DNA of 52,238 nt from Akkermansiaceae bacterium UBA7890 (GCA_002501065.1 DLRK01000024.1:1-52238); one strand, 5' to 3'; positions 8,883 to 16,683 are shown, counted from the first letter of the stretch. Numbers and translations are program-made. Notes: a model not told the origin generated them from the letters alone.

Positions 8883-9985
8883 GAGGATCCACCTTCTGGG
8901 AATCCGGTGACTGTCGGGTCCTGGCTCCGCCCCACCTCGAGCAGGAGGGCGTCGAACTGGGCAGAAAACTGGCCGGGGAAGAGGCAGTTGTCTTTGCCAC
9001 CTCCGGGTCCAGTGGATTGCCCAAGTGGGTGCTCTTCCGCCGCGCGGCCCTTCTGACCTCGGCCGATGCTGTGAATCGCCATCTTCAGGTCACCTCCGAT
9101 GATCGCCTCCTGGTGGCCCTCCCGCTGTATCACGTGGGTGGATTTGGGATGGCGGCCCGGGGCTATGTCGCCGGGTGTGCGCTGCACCGGTTTCCTGGCA
9201 GTTGGCATGCTCCGCGATTCGCGGAGGAACTGGCGAAACACGAGTGCACTCTTACTTCGCTGGTGCCCACCCAGGTGCACGACCTGGTCGCCTGCGAACT
9301 GAAGGCTCCGCCCTCGCTGCGGGCGGTGGTGGTGGGAGGAACTGGCATGGATGAAAGGGAGGGGCAGGCGGCCCGTGACCTTGGGTGGCCTCTCCTGCAA
9401 AGCTACGGGATGACGGAGGCAGCCTCTCAGGTGGCTACCGATTTGCCTGGGAACCTCAGTCAGGACTTTCGGGTGGCACCACTTTCAATCCTGCCGATCT
9501 GGGAATGCCGGGTGGGAGAGGATGGATGCCTCCAGTTGCGCGGGGAGGCCCTTTTCGAGTGTTATCTCCGGTGGGAGAACGGCCAGATGTATCGCAACGA
9601 GGAGAAGGACGGAGAGGGATGGTTTGCGAGCAGCGATCTGGTGGAGTTGAGAGCAACAGAACTCACCATGCACGGCCGGGCGGATCGGCGGGTCAAGATT
9701 CTGGGGGAACTGGTTGACGTGCAGGCCCTGGAAGGGGAACTACGCGCGCATCTTGAGAAGGGCGAGGTGCATGTTCTTCCTGTGCCTGACGAACGCCGGG
9801 GCTGGCGCCTCCTGCCCATCATTGAACGGGGGAGTGGCGAAGCGGGGCATCTCATCCGGATGCTCAACCAGAGGATGCCGGGATTTGCCCGGTTGGAACC
9901 GGTGCGCGTGGTTGAGTGTTTGCCCCGGACAGACCTGGGCAAGATCGATGTGGCCGTCCTCCGTGAAGAAATTGAGGCAGGATAG
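8864..9985 (+). CDS. menE: o-Succinylbenzoate-CoA ligase (MenE), compact form
   Basis: This 373-residue adenylate-forming enzyme activates o-succinylbenzoate with ATP and CoA. Visible motifs are the P-loop TSGSSGLPK, LPLYHVGG, QSYGMTEAASQV, the SSDLVE and GRADRRVKILGE hinge region, and a C-terminal RTDLGKID whose lysine is the probable A10 catalytic residue. It is about 100 residues shorter than many MenE proteins, mainly in the N-terminal subdomain. GELVD replaces the common GENI. It is the last gene of the men run. A hairpin about 50 bases downstream probably terminates the transcript. Confidence 0.92.
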   Translation: MEASDLRGSTFWESGDCRVLAPPHLEQEGVELGRKLAGEEAVVFATSGSSGLPKWVLFRRAALLTSADAVNRHLQVTSDDRLLVALPLYHVGGFGMAARGYVAGCALHRFPGSWHAPRFAEELAKHECTLTSLVPTQVHDLVACELKAPPSLRAVVVGGTGMDEREGQAARDLGWPLLQSYGMTEAASQVATDLPGNLSQDFRVAPLSILPIWECRVGEDGCLQLRGEALFECYLRWENGQMYRNEEKDGEGWFASSDLVELRATELTMHGRADRRVKILGELVDVQALEGELRAHLEKGEVHVLPVPDERRGWRLLPIIERGSGEAGHLIRMLNQRMPGFARLEPVRVVECLPRTDLGKIDVAVLREEIEAG

Positions 9986-10037
9986 GGATTGCTCTCAATG
10001 AATCACTCTGTCCAGTCAGGCTGTATTGATGATTCCG

Positions 10038-10064
10038 CCTCCGAGAAATATTTTCTGGAGGTTT
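10038..10064 (+). terminator. Probable terminator hairpin of the men operon
   Basis: CCTCC (10038-10042) pairs with GGAGG (10057-10061). An inner AGAAA/TTTCT stem continues inward after one bulged G, leaving a three-base loop. A short TTT run follows. It lies about 50 bases after the menE stop. The stem is good but the U tract is short, so termination efficiency is uncertain. Confidence 0.5.
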
Positions 10065-10263
10065 GTGAGCCTGGGTCACACAAATTGATCATCCCCATGT
10101 GGATCGCAGAGCAATGAACCGGTTCAGATCAGAAATCGTCTCAACAGGCGAATTTTCGTGGTTCACGCCTCGCTGAGCAAGGGCCGAGTACGGTCCGTTG
10201 GTTGAGGTAAAGTTTGTGCAGATGCAGGAAGAGGAAGATCTGCAGGAATGGATTGCACTCCCG

Positions 10264-10291
10264 TTGACAGAGACGAACGAGTAATTAGACT
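10264..10291 (+). promoter_or_regulatory. Possible sigma-70-type promoter for the lipoprotein gene at 10301
   Basis: TTGACA at 10264-10269 is a perfect -35 box. TAGACT at 10286-10291 is a moderate -10 box after a 16-base spacer. Transcription would begin within a few bases of the GTG at 10301, and no Shine-Dalgarno sequence precedes that codon. A leaderless message is therefore possible. This is based on sequence match only. Confidence 0.35.
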
Positions 10292-10300
10292 TCCCCTCCC

Positions 10301-10900
10301 GTGAGGAACAAGCACCTATGCCTTTGCCTCCTGCTGGCCTTTGCCCTGGGACCGGTACTCAGTGGCTGTTCGGGTCGCGGGAGAGCATACAAGGAGTCCC
10401 GGAACTCGCGCTCATGGACGAGGGCAATCAAGCAGGAGTTGCAAGCCCTTGGCTATCGGAACTGGGTCGTGATCGGGGATGCCGCCTTTCCGCTCCACAG
10501 TCGCCCCGGGGTGCGCACCATCTTTATCGATGATGAAATTCCGGTGGTCCTGCAGGAGGTGCTGGATGAATTGGAACGTGTGCAGAATGTGAGCCCGAGG
10601 ATTTACCTTGCACGTGAACTGGCAGAGATACCAAACGATCGCGCGCCCGGGATAGAACAGTACCGCCGCAAGATTGAAGGTGCCCTGCGTGGTTATCCGG
10701 CGCGGGAAATGGAATTCCGATCGCTCTCTCTCCTGCTTGAGGATAGCGCCAACAAATTCACAGTTCTCGTGTTCAAGACCAGTACGGCTCTTCCCTATTC
10801 GGGGATCTTCATCGAACTGGATAGCGGTTACTGGGATCCGGAATCCGAGCGGAACATGCGGGAGCGACTTGAAAAGAAACTTCGCATCGAGTCGACCTAG
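10301..10900 (+). CDS. Predicted lipoprotein with an RbsD/FucU-like domain
   Basis: The 199-residue product starts at GTG. It has a short basic N-terminus, a hydrophobic segment and the lipobox LSGC with Cys23, so it should be an exported lipoprotein. The body contains WVVIGDAAFPL followed by IPVVLQEVLDELE. This resembles the core of RbsD/FucU sugar mutarotases, in which an IADAGxP-type segment precedes a helix starting in a VPSxLxVL pattern. That resemblance is recalled from memory and not computed. Known RbsD/FucU enzymes are cytoplasmic decamers of about 130-150 residues, so a lipid-anchored version would be unusual. The RNase III-like gene follows after nine bases. Confidence 0.7.
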   Translation: MRNKHLCLCLLLAFALGPVLSGCSGRGRAYKESRNSRSWTRAIKQELQALGYRNWVVIGDAAFPLHSRPGVRTIFIDDEIPVVLQEVLDELERVQNVSPRIYLARELAEIPNDRAPGIEQYRRKIEGALRGYPAREMEFRSLSLLLEDSANKFTVLVFKTSTALPYSGIFIELDSGYWDPESERNMRERLEKKLRIEST

Positions 10901-10909
10901 CTCCTCTCA

Positions 10910-11230
10910 ATGAAGCACAATGCAGAAGAGTTGACCCGGGAGCGTGAAGAAGCCTGGGTAGGTGATGCCGTTCTTTCGCTTTTCGTGCGGGAGTGGATCC
11001 TGAAGGAAGATGGAGTGCTCGATGGAGACAAGTTCATCCGTTTCACCTCCAATGACTTCCTGCGAGCGACCGGTAACCCGACCCGGGTGGAGGCAGGCAT
11101 CGGACGGATCTACCGGAGTGAGGGGCTGCGGAGGGCCTTTGACTACATTCGCGAGAATCTTCTGCCGGTATTCCTGCAACAGGAGAAAGTGCGCGAGCGA
11201 CGTTTGAGGAGTGGGAACGTCAGGGGCTGA
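10910..11230 (+). CDS. Minimal RNase III-fold protein (Mini-III-like)
   Basis: The 106-residue product contains EAWVGDAVLSLFVREW (residues 14-29), matching the RNase III/Mini-III signature with acidic Asp19. A second segment, VEAGIGRIYRSEGL (60-73), resembles the family's second acidic motif with Glu61. There is no double-stranded-RNA-binding domain, as in Mini-III (MrnC), which trims 23S rRNA ends as a dimer. The basic C-terminus (VRERRLRSGN) could touch RNA. It sits nine bases after the lipoprotein gene. It overlaps the convergent pdxH by 11 bases. Function as an rRNA nuclease is inference. Confidence 0.65.
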   Translation: MKHNAEELTREREEAWVGDAVLSLFVREWILKEDGVLDGDKFIRFTSNDFLRATGNPTRVEAGIGRIYRSEGLRRAFDYIRENLLPVFLQQEKVRERRLRSGNVRG

Positions 11231-11876
11231 GCCGTGTCATCTTCCACCCTTCACCCTCCCGGGTGTAGGACAGTCGGTCATGGAGCCTGTTGGGGCGGCC
11301 CTGCCAGAACTCAATGAAACCAGGGTTGACCCGGTAACCGCCCCAGAAGGGAGGGAGGGGGACCTCCGTGCCCTCAGGCCACCTGGCCAGTAACTCCGCC
11401 TCGCGTTGCTGGAGGTGGCCCCGATTGGGAATCATGGAGGTCTGGTTCTCCGAAACCCAGGCGCCGATCTTGGCTCCGTGTGGCCTGTCATGAAAGTAGT
11501 CCCTGGATTCATGTTCGCTCGTCCTGCTCACCGTTCCACGGATGATGACCTGCCGCTCAAGTTCCCGCCAGTGGATGACGAGAGAAGCCCCGGGATTGGC
11601 TTCCAGGTCGCGGGCCTTACGTGATCCGTAGTTGGTGAAAAAGCAGAAACCATCTTCGTCAAAACCCTTGAGGAGGACGATGCGGGCGGAGGGTTGGCCG
11701 TCGGCGTCGGCAGTGGCCAGGGTCATTGCGTTGGGTTCGACGACTTTTGCGTCCATCGCCTCATCCAGCCATTTATCAAACTGGAGGAAGGGGTCGAGGT
11801 CGGCATCCTCTTCGGCCAGACCGCCTAGGGAGTAATTCTCGCGCAGTTCGGACAGGATGGCTCGGTGCTTGCTCAT
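11220..11876 (-). CDS. pdxH: Pyridoxamine/pyridoxine 5'-phosphate oxidase
   Basis: This 218-residue FMN enzyme oxidises PNP or PMP to pyridoxal 5'-phosphate in the cytosol. Motifs include MTLATADADGQPSARIVLLKG, FFTNYGSRKARDLE, the WRELERQVIIRG strand and the C-terminal pair FWGGYRVNPGFIEFWQGRPNRLHDR, read here as adjacent FMN/substrate segments. I chose the ATG at 11874-11876 (MSKHRAIL) because the open frame upstream to 11981 adds unrelated residues and would run into the divergent gene. About 85 bases separate it from that divergent start, enough for two promoters. Length matches the family. Confidence 0.96.
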   Translation of the reverse strand: MSKHRAILSELRENYSLGGLAEEDADLDPFLQFDKWLDEAMDAKVVEPNAMTLATADADGQPSARIVLLKGFDEDGFCFFTNYGSRKARDLEANPGASLVIHWRELERQVIIRGTVSRTSEHESRDYFHDRPHGAKIGAWVSENQTSMIPNRGHLQQREAELLARWPEGTEVPLPPFWGGYRVNPGFIEFWQGRPNRLHDRLSYTREGEGWKMTRLSP

Positions 11877-11961
11877 TCTGTTTTCTATATACCTGCCCGG
11901 ACCTGAAATCAGGGGAATAATTGCTTCGGTCGTGGTGGGATCAGTCGTAGCGTTGCTGGAG

Positions 11962-13674
11962 ATGCGGATCTCGGTGATCATCCCGGTCCATGAAGACCGG
12001 TTGGAGGTGCGCGGGCTGGCATCACGTCTGGAGCTTCAGGAAGGGGACGAATTGATCGTGGTTGATGCCTCTTGCCGCGATCCTGTCCAGCGGGACGATC
12101 TGCCCGATGAAGCGAAACTCATTCGCTCCACCGGGGTCAACCGGGCCCACCAGCAAAACATGGGAGCAGGGAAGGCTCACGGAGACATTCTTCTGTTTCT
12201 TCATGCCGACATGACTCTGCCGGCGGGTTCACTGGCCGGCCTGCGTGAATCCATGATGGACGAGAGCGTGGCAGGTGGTGGCTTTCTGCGCTACTTCGAT
12301 TCGCCGTCGAAGTTTCTTCGATGGACATGTCGACTGGCAGCCTTGCGCAGTAATCTTCTCGGTTGGTTTCTGGGTGATCAGGCGCTCTTTGTGCGGAGAG
12401 AGACCTTCGAGAAGATGGGAGGCTTCAAGTTGCTCGTCGCCTTCGAGGACGTTGATCTCTGCCGGCGGTTGAAGAGGTTGGGCCGATTGCGTGCCCTCAC
12501 TCCTCCGGTAATCTCCTCGGCGCGGCGTTTTGCAGCAGGAGGGGTTCGACGCAGCCTGCAGGATTTCCTCCTTGTTTTGCGCTATTGCCTCCAGGGGGGG
12601 GAGCCATTCCGCTGGATACGCACCGAAGAAATGGAAGAAGGTTGGGAGCCTCCGGGCAGTGTCGCGGGGATGGAGAATGTTGCTGGAGAAGTTGAAACCC
12701 GGGAAGTTGCAACGTCGGTGAATACGTTTGACGAGGTTCTTGAGGAAGAGGGAGTGTCGCTGGAGCGGATTTTTCCGGAGGTGTTGCAGATCAATGTCGG
12801 CAAACTCTGCAACCTGACCTGTGTTCACTGCCATGTGAATGCGGGGCCAAAGCGGAGGGAGGTCATGACGCGCGAAACCGTGGAGGGCATTCTAGAATGG
12901 CTGGACGGACCGGGCGCAGAGGTTGGAACGGTGGATCTCACCGGGGGCGCTCCGGAGATGATCCCGGACTTCCGATACCTCGTCACGGAAGTGAAGAACC
13001 GGGGTCGGCATGTCATGGATCGCTGCAACCTCACCATTCTTCTGGAGAGTGGCCACGAGGATCTGGCAGAGTTCCTGCACGAACACGAAGTGGAGATTGT
13101 GGCATCCCTGCCCTGTTACGAACCGGACAATGTGGAACAACAGCGGGGGGAGGGGGTCTTCGATACCAGCATCAAGGCCCTGCAACTGCTCAACCACCTC
13201 GGCTACGGCCGGGAGGATTCGCTCCCACTGCACCTCGTCTACAATCCCAACGGGGCCTTCCTCCCGGGCGATCAGTCTGAACTGGAAGCAGTCTACAAGG
13301 AGCAATTGCGCACAGTCTTCGGGATCGAATTCCACAGGCTCTACACCATCACGAATCTCCCCATTGCGCGTTTTGCGACCTGGTTGCGGCACAATGACGG
13401 GTATGAGGATTACATGGGCGTGCTTCGTGACGCATTCAATCCGTCTTCGGTGGAGGGGTTGATGTGTCGCAATACCATCAGCGTGGGCTGGCGGGGCGAA
13501 GTGTACGATTGCGACTTCAATCAGCAACTGGGCATGCAGTTGAGTAACGGGAAGCCGGTCTTCCTGCGGGAGCTCGATCTCACTGAGTTCGCCGAACTGA
13601 AGATTCTCACCGCAGAGCACTGCTTCGGATGCACTGCGGGAGCAGGATCGAGTTGCGGTGGGGCGCTGGTGTGA
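11962..13674 (+). CDS. arsS: Fusion of arsenosugar-type glycosyltransferase and ArsS radical SAM protein
   Basis: One 570-residue frame holds two enzymes. Residues 1 to about 235 are a GT-A family 2 glycosyltransferase: ISVIIPVHED, NMGAGKAHGDILLFLHAD, LGDQALFVRRE and AFEDVDLCRRLKR. It resembles the small transferase group found beside arsenosugar genes. After a linker, residues from about 265 form ArsS. It has the CxxxCxxC cluster motif (Cys283, Cys287, Cys290), then HCHVNAGP, LTGGAPE, CNLTILLE, DCDFNQQL and a C-terminal CFGCTAGAGSSCGG. ArsS attaches the deoxyadenosyl group to methylated arsenic on the way to arsenosugars. The methyltransferase ArsM is not in the window. ATG 11962 is chosen; a frame open from 11857 would overlap pdxH. 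Confidence 0.88.
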   Translation: MRISVIIPVHEDRLEVRGLASRLELQEGDELIVVDASCRDPVQRDDLPDEAKLIRSTGVNRAHQQNMGAGKAHGDILLFLHADMTLPAGSLAGLRESMMDESVAGGGFLRYFDSPSKFLRWTCRLAALRSNLLGWFLGDQALFVRRETFEKMGGFKLLVAFEDVDLCRRLKRLGRLRALTPPVISSARRFAAGGVRRSLQDFLLVLRYCLQGGEPFRWIRTEEMEEGWEPPGSVAGMENVAGEVETREVATSVNTFDEVLEEEGVSLERIFPEVLQINVGKLCNLTCVHCHVNAGPKRREVMTRETVEGILEWLDGPGAEVGTVDLTGGAPEMIPDFRYLVTEVKNRGRHVMDRCNLTILLESGHEDLAEFLHEHEVEIVASLPCYEPDNVEQQRGEGVFDTSIKALQLLNHLGYGREDSLPLHLVYNPNGAFLPGDQSELEAVYKEQLRTVFGIEFHRLYTITNLPIARFATWLRHNDGYEDYMGVLRDAFNPSSVEGLMCRNTISVGWRGEVYDCDFNQQLGMQLSNGKPVFLRELDLTEFAELKILTAEHCFGCTAGAGSSCGGALV

Positions 13675-13776
13675 GAAGAGATGCTTCCCGGGTGCTGCGG
13701 AGGTTGCGTGGCCCACCGGGAGCCCCCCAGGGAGTCGACCTGCATGACCTGGGGAAACTGGCTGATCGGGATGCCT

Positions 13777-14493
13777 TTATTCTGCGGAAGGATCGATGCC
13801 ATATTTGGCAAAGGCGTTTTCCATATCTGTTCCAGCTTCTTCCATTTCGCCTCCCAGCTCTCCCATCGTCTGACCCCAATCCTGCATGCTCTGAAGGAAG
13901 AGAGGGTCCTCGGCTATTTTTTCAGAAAACCACTCTCCCACCGCTTCCTCGCCGCCGGTCAGAATATCGACGGGAATGGGCATTTCTTCCAGGTGGGCGG
14001 TCATGTCGGCGGTTGCGTCCCGGAATTGCTCAGCCGGTTCCTTGAGGTCTGCAGGAAGGCCCTCGGTGTTGACAGTCTTCAACTTGTCGCTCAGATCGTT
14101 CAGGTCACGCAACGTGTCGAGCATTGCCAACGGATTCTGACCTCTCCCTTCTTCCCGGTTTTCCATTCTCTTGATGAGTTTCAAGATGCCCTTTTCCTTG
14201 AGTTCGGTCGTGAAGGCGACAACAGCCGGAGGAGTCGGGGCATTGGGCTCGTTGTCCGTTGCTTCCTCTGGGGCTTCCGGTGCAACCGGGGCGGGTTGTT
14301 TTTCCGGGGCAGGTTTTTCGGCGGTTTGCCCGGAACCAGGCTCTTTCGTGGGAGCGCTGAACTTGGGCCTGCCACTGGGACTCTCCTTTTCGACGGGTGG
14401 ATCCTGGGCAGAGGGATCCTCCTTCTGGCCGCATGAATTCAGGAATACGAGGCTGAAACAGAGGGCTGAGAGGACCATAAGTTGTTTTTTCAT
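13777..14493 (-). CDS. Predicted lipoprotein of unknown function
   Basis: The 238-residue product begins MKKQLMVLSALCFSLVFLNSC, a textbook lipoprotein signal with lipobox LNSC and Cys21. A low-complexity linker rich in proline, lysine and glutamate (about 25-85) follows. A mostly helical acidic domain comes next. I recognise no catalytic motif. It is the downstream member of a two-gene minus-strand unit with the small hypothetical gene 28 bases upstream. The linker plus helical domain suggests an anchored periplasmic binding or scaffold protein, which is inference only. Confidence 0.85.
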   Translation of the reverse strand: MKKQLMVLSALCFSLVFLNSCGQKEDPSAQDPPVEKESPSGRPKFSAPTKEPGSGQTAEKPAPEKQPAPVAPEAPEEATDNEPNAPTPPAVVAFTTELKEKGILKLIKRMENREEGRGQNPLAMLDTLRDLNDLSDKLKTVNTEGLPADLKEPAEQFRDATADMTAHLEEMPIPVDILTGGEEAVGEWFSEKIAEDPLFLQSMQDWGQTMGELGGEMEEAGTDMENAFAKYGIDPSAE

Positions 14494-14521
14494 ATATTCC
14501 TCACTACTCTCTTATCTGGTG

Positions 14522-14785
14522 TTATTGCCAGAACAATTCCTGAGAATGAACAGGAAAGGGATTCGGAAATCCGGGTTGTTCTCGGATGAAAGAGGAAGCG
14601 GTGAACTGGTCGGGGAGTGTTTTTCTGGCAATCCTGGTGATCGCAAAGAGCGTGACGACGATGAGGGTGGGGAGATTCTTGATCCAGGTGCCGGGTTCTG
14701 CGAACGCCCCGCCTAGTGATTCCGCAGGCACTGCGCCGGCAGTCAGGGCGAGAAGGATCAGGTTTCGCGGGGACTTCAACTTCAT
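14522..14785 (-). CDS. Small hypothetical protein with signal-like N-terminus
   Basis: This 87-residue frame has a hydrophobic N-terminus (NLILLALTAGAVPAES) that looks cleavable. A second hydrophobic stretch (NLPTLIVVTLFAITRIA, about 37-53) is likely membrane-spanning. Third-position bases are G/C rich, like the neighbouring genes. It ends 28 bases before the lipoprotein start on the same strand. Plus-strand frames over the same region (for example 14586-14879) are alternatives, but the minus frame gives the more protein-like product. No homolog is recognised. Confidence 0.5.
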   Translation of the reverse strand: MKLKSPRNLILLALTAGAVPAESLGGAFAEPGTWIKNLPTLIVVTLFAITRIARKTLPDQFTASSFIREQPGFPNPFPVHSQELFWQ

Positions 14786-14887
14786 GTTACAGCTGGAGCC
14801 CCGGTGCTGGTCCCGGGAGCAGCCACGCGGAAGTTTATTCCAATGCTTTGAGTTTCAGAAACGCAAGGCAGATGCTTAGATGGTTCT

Positions 14888-15433
14888 GTGCACGACGATG
14901 TTGAAAAAGTCCTGATTGACGAGGACGTGATCGAAAAGCGGCTCGATGTGCTTGCCGAGCACATCCTGGAGGAGTTCTGCGGTCGCAAGTTCGTAGTGGT
15001 GGTGATCCTGAAGGGAGCCCTGGTTTTTACCGCTGACCTCCTGCGCCGCATGCCCATTCCGCTTGAGATTGAATGTATCAACGTGGCAAGCTACCATGGG
15101 GCAACAGAGAGTTCAGGGCAGGTGGATTTCCTGGACGCGAAACTGCCTCCGGTTGGGGGGCGCTCGGTTCTGCTGATCGACGATATTCTCGACACGGGGC
15201 GCACTCTTGCAGCAGTCGCCCAGAAACTACGCGAGCAGGGGGCCGGGATGGTCAAGTCCTGTGTCCTGCTCTGCAAGGACAAGGAGCGGGCGGCAGAAGT
15301 GGAGGCCGACCACGTGGGGTTTCACATCGGGGATGAATTCGTGGTTGGTTATGGCTTGGACTTCCGGGGGCTTTATCGCAATTTGCCCTTTGTTGGTGTG
15401 TTGAAGGAGAAGATCATCGGGGATCCGCCATGA
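14888..15433 (+). CDS. hpt: Hypoxanthine phosphoribosyltransferase
   Basis: This 181-residue type I phosphoribosyltransferase has the PRPP-binding motif VLLIDDILDTGRTL in mid-protein. It also has VVVILKGALVFTADL (the conserved LKG loop) and the C-terminal VGYGLDFRGLYRNLPFVG, typical of bacterial Hpt. It salvages hypoxanthine and guanine to IMP and GMP in the cytoplasm. The start used is GTG 14888, giving MHDDVEKVLI. The stop overlaps the next gene's ATG by four bases (ATGA), so the two are probably co-translated. Confidence 0.95.
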   Translation: MHDDVEKVLIDEDVIEKRLDVLAEHILEEFCGRKFVVVVILKGALVFTADLLRRMPIPLEIECINVASYHGATESSGQVDFLDAKLPPVGGRSVLLIDDILDTGRTLAAVAQKLREQGAGMVKSCVLLCKDKERAAEVEADHVGFHIGDEFVVGYGLDFRGLYRNLPFVGVLKEKIIGDPP

Positions 15434-16560
15434 GTCGACGTTACGTCAGGGAGCTCGATTCGATGCTGGCACTCTGCAGGCAGGGTGGGCAACTCGGTCA
15501 TGCGGTGGTGCAGGGGTTGGATTTGCGGGAAGCAGACCTCGACTGGCAGGCCCTCCGCTGTGAAGAGACTGTTTTTCTGGGATGCCGTTTCCCCGAGGGA
15601 GTTACCGTCGAGTTTCTCATCGGTCGGGGTGCAACCGTGATCCCGGTCTTTCCTGACCTGCCATATAATCCCTTCAAGCCCCGACTCTATTCGCGCGCCG
15701 AGTTGATGGACGGATGGACACCGGGGGTGGACAACAGCACGGACAAGTTGATCTATGAACACTTTCTAGCTCATGGTCGAGAGAGCCCCGGGGTATTGGA
15801 GGCCCTCTCGCAGCGCCTGCACGACCATGCCATCGACGATGCCCTGCACGACTTGCTAGAGGGGCGGATCGAGGGTGATGGAATCAAGAAGGTGGTGGGA
15901 ATAATGGGAGGTCACAAGACGCCGCGCACCGATCCGTATTACAAGAAGGTGGCCCGTATCGCCCAGGATCTCACTCGCGCCGGATATTTCATCGCTACCG
16001 GGGGCGGCCCTGGAATCATGGAGGCCGCGAATCTGGGAGCGTTCCTGGCTGAAATCAGCGAGGAGGACCTGGAGGGAGCACTCACGACGCTCAGTCATGC
16101 CCCGGTTTACACCGACGAGGGATACATGCAGTGCGCGCAGGAGGTTCTCGACATGTTCCGTCACGGGCGATCCAGTCTGGCAGTGCCGACGTGGTTTTAC
16201 GGACACGAACCGAGCAATCTCTTTTCGGTTCATATCGCGAAGTACTTTTCCAACAGTCTGCGGGAGGATGGCCTGCTTGCGATCGCCCTGCACGGGATCA
16301 TGTTCGCGCCGGGTAGTGCGGGAACCACTCAGGAAGTTTTCCAGGATGCGACCCAGAATCACTACGAGACCTATGGTGTCGTCAGTCCAATGGTGTTTCT
16401 CGGCAGGGAGCACTATGGGGAGAATACACTTATCTACGACTGTCTGAGTCGTCAGGCGGAGGGCAAGGGTTATGAGGACTATCTCTGTCTTACCGAGAGC
16501 GAGGAAGAAACGGTGGCATTCATCACCTCGCATCCGCCCAGGGAACTGGTCAGGGTTTGA
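15430..16560 (+). CDS. LOG/PpnN-like nucleotide-binding protein (putative nucleotide 5'-monophosphate nucleosidase)
   Basis: The 376-residue product carries the lysine-decarboxylase-like (LOG) Rossmann motifs VVGIMGGHKTPR, GGGPGIMEAANLGA and the phosphate loop PGSAGTTQE in its second half. LOG and PpnN proteins cleave nucleoside monophosphates to free base and ribose 5-phosphate. Here PGSAGT replaces the usual PGGxGT. The first 150 residues are not recognised. Its four-base overlap with hpt, which reuses purine bases, supports a role in purine nucleotide turnover. That pathway role and the exact substrate are inference. Confidence 0.78.
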   Translation: MSRRYVRELDSMLALCRQGGQLGHAVVQGLDLREADLDWQALRCEETVFLGCRFPEGVTVEFLIGRGATVIPVFPDLPYNPFKPRLYSRAELMDGWTPGVDNSTDKLIYEHFLAHGRESPGVLEALSQRLHDHAIDDALHDLLEGRIEGDGIKKVVGIMGGHKTPRTDPYYKKVARIAQDLTRAGYFIATGGGPGIMEAANLGAFLAEISEEDLEGALTTLSHAPVYTDEGYMQCAQEVLDMFRHGRSSLAVPTWFYGHEPSNLFSVHIAKYFSNSLREDGLLAIALHGIMFAPGSAGTTQEVFQDATQNHYETYGVVSPMVFLGREHYGENTLIYDCLSRQAEGKGYEDYLCLTESEEETVAFITSHPPRELVRV

Positions 16561-16654
16561 AGGTTTCCATTACGCCCTGCTGAGCGGAGGCAGGTAACTG
16601 CTCCAGGGGAAGGGCCTTGCCCCCGGGATGGCGCCATTTGGGGATCAAAGAGCA

Positions 16655-16683
16655 CGAATTGTGCCTGAAATCCTGTGTATAAG
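16655..16683 (+). promoter_or_regulatory. Possible promoter of rpsO
   Basis: TATAAG at 16678-16683 is a good -10 box 89 bases before the rpsO start. The -35 position (CGAATT, 17 bases upstream) is poor. A near-palindrome GCACGAATTGTGC overlaps that -35 region and could be an operator. The remaining bases of the gap between 16561 and 16771 show no gene. Confidence 0.35.

Larger units (their letters stand above)
9986..10300. other. Intergenic region after menE
   Basis: This 315-base stretch holds a hairpin near its left end and a possible promoter at its right end, both listed separately. An in-frame run ending at the TAA of 10281-10283 would encode only about 20-30 acidic residues and matches nothing I recognise. 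I see no RNA gene and no convincing additional CDS. Confidence 0.5.

Noticed and set aside
13672..14436. In-frame continuation after the TGA of the ArsS fusion, with a Cys-rich CCGGC stretch and a hairpin nearby, suggesting selenocysteine read-through.
   Set aside because: The protein already ends at the family's normal C-terminus (CTAGAGSSCGG plus a few residues). The continuation lies antisense to a convincing lipoprotein gene, and the hairpin is a poor SECIS match.
14171..14879. Plus-strand frames opposite the two small minus-strand genes.
   Set aside because: They lack signal, domain or start-site support, while the minus-strand frames give a clear lipoprotein and a membrane-type peptide.
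16595..16640. GGGGAAGGGCCTTGCCCC hairpin after the LOG-family gene as a terminator.
   Set aside because: The central palindrome leaves no room for a loop, and no U tract follows.
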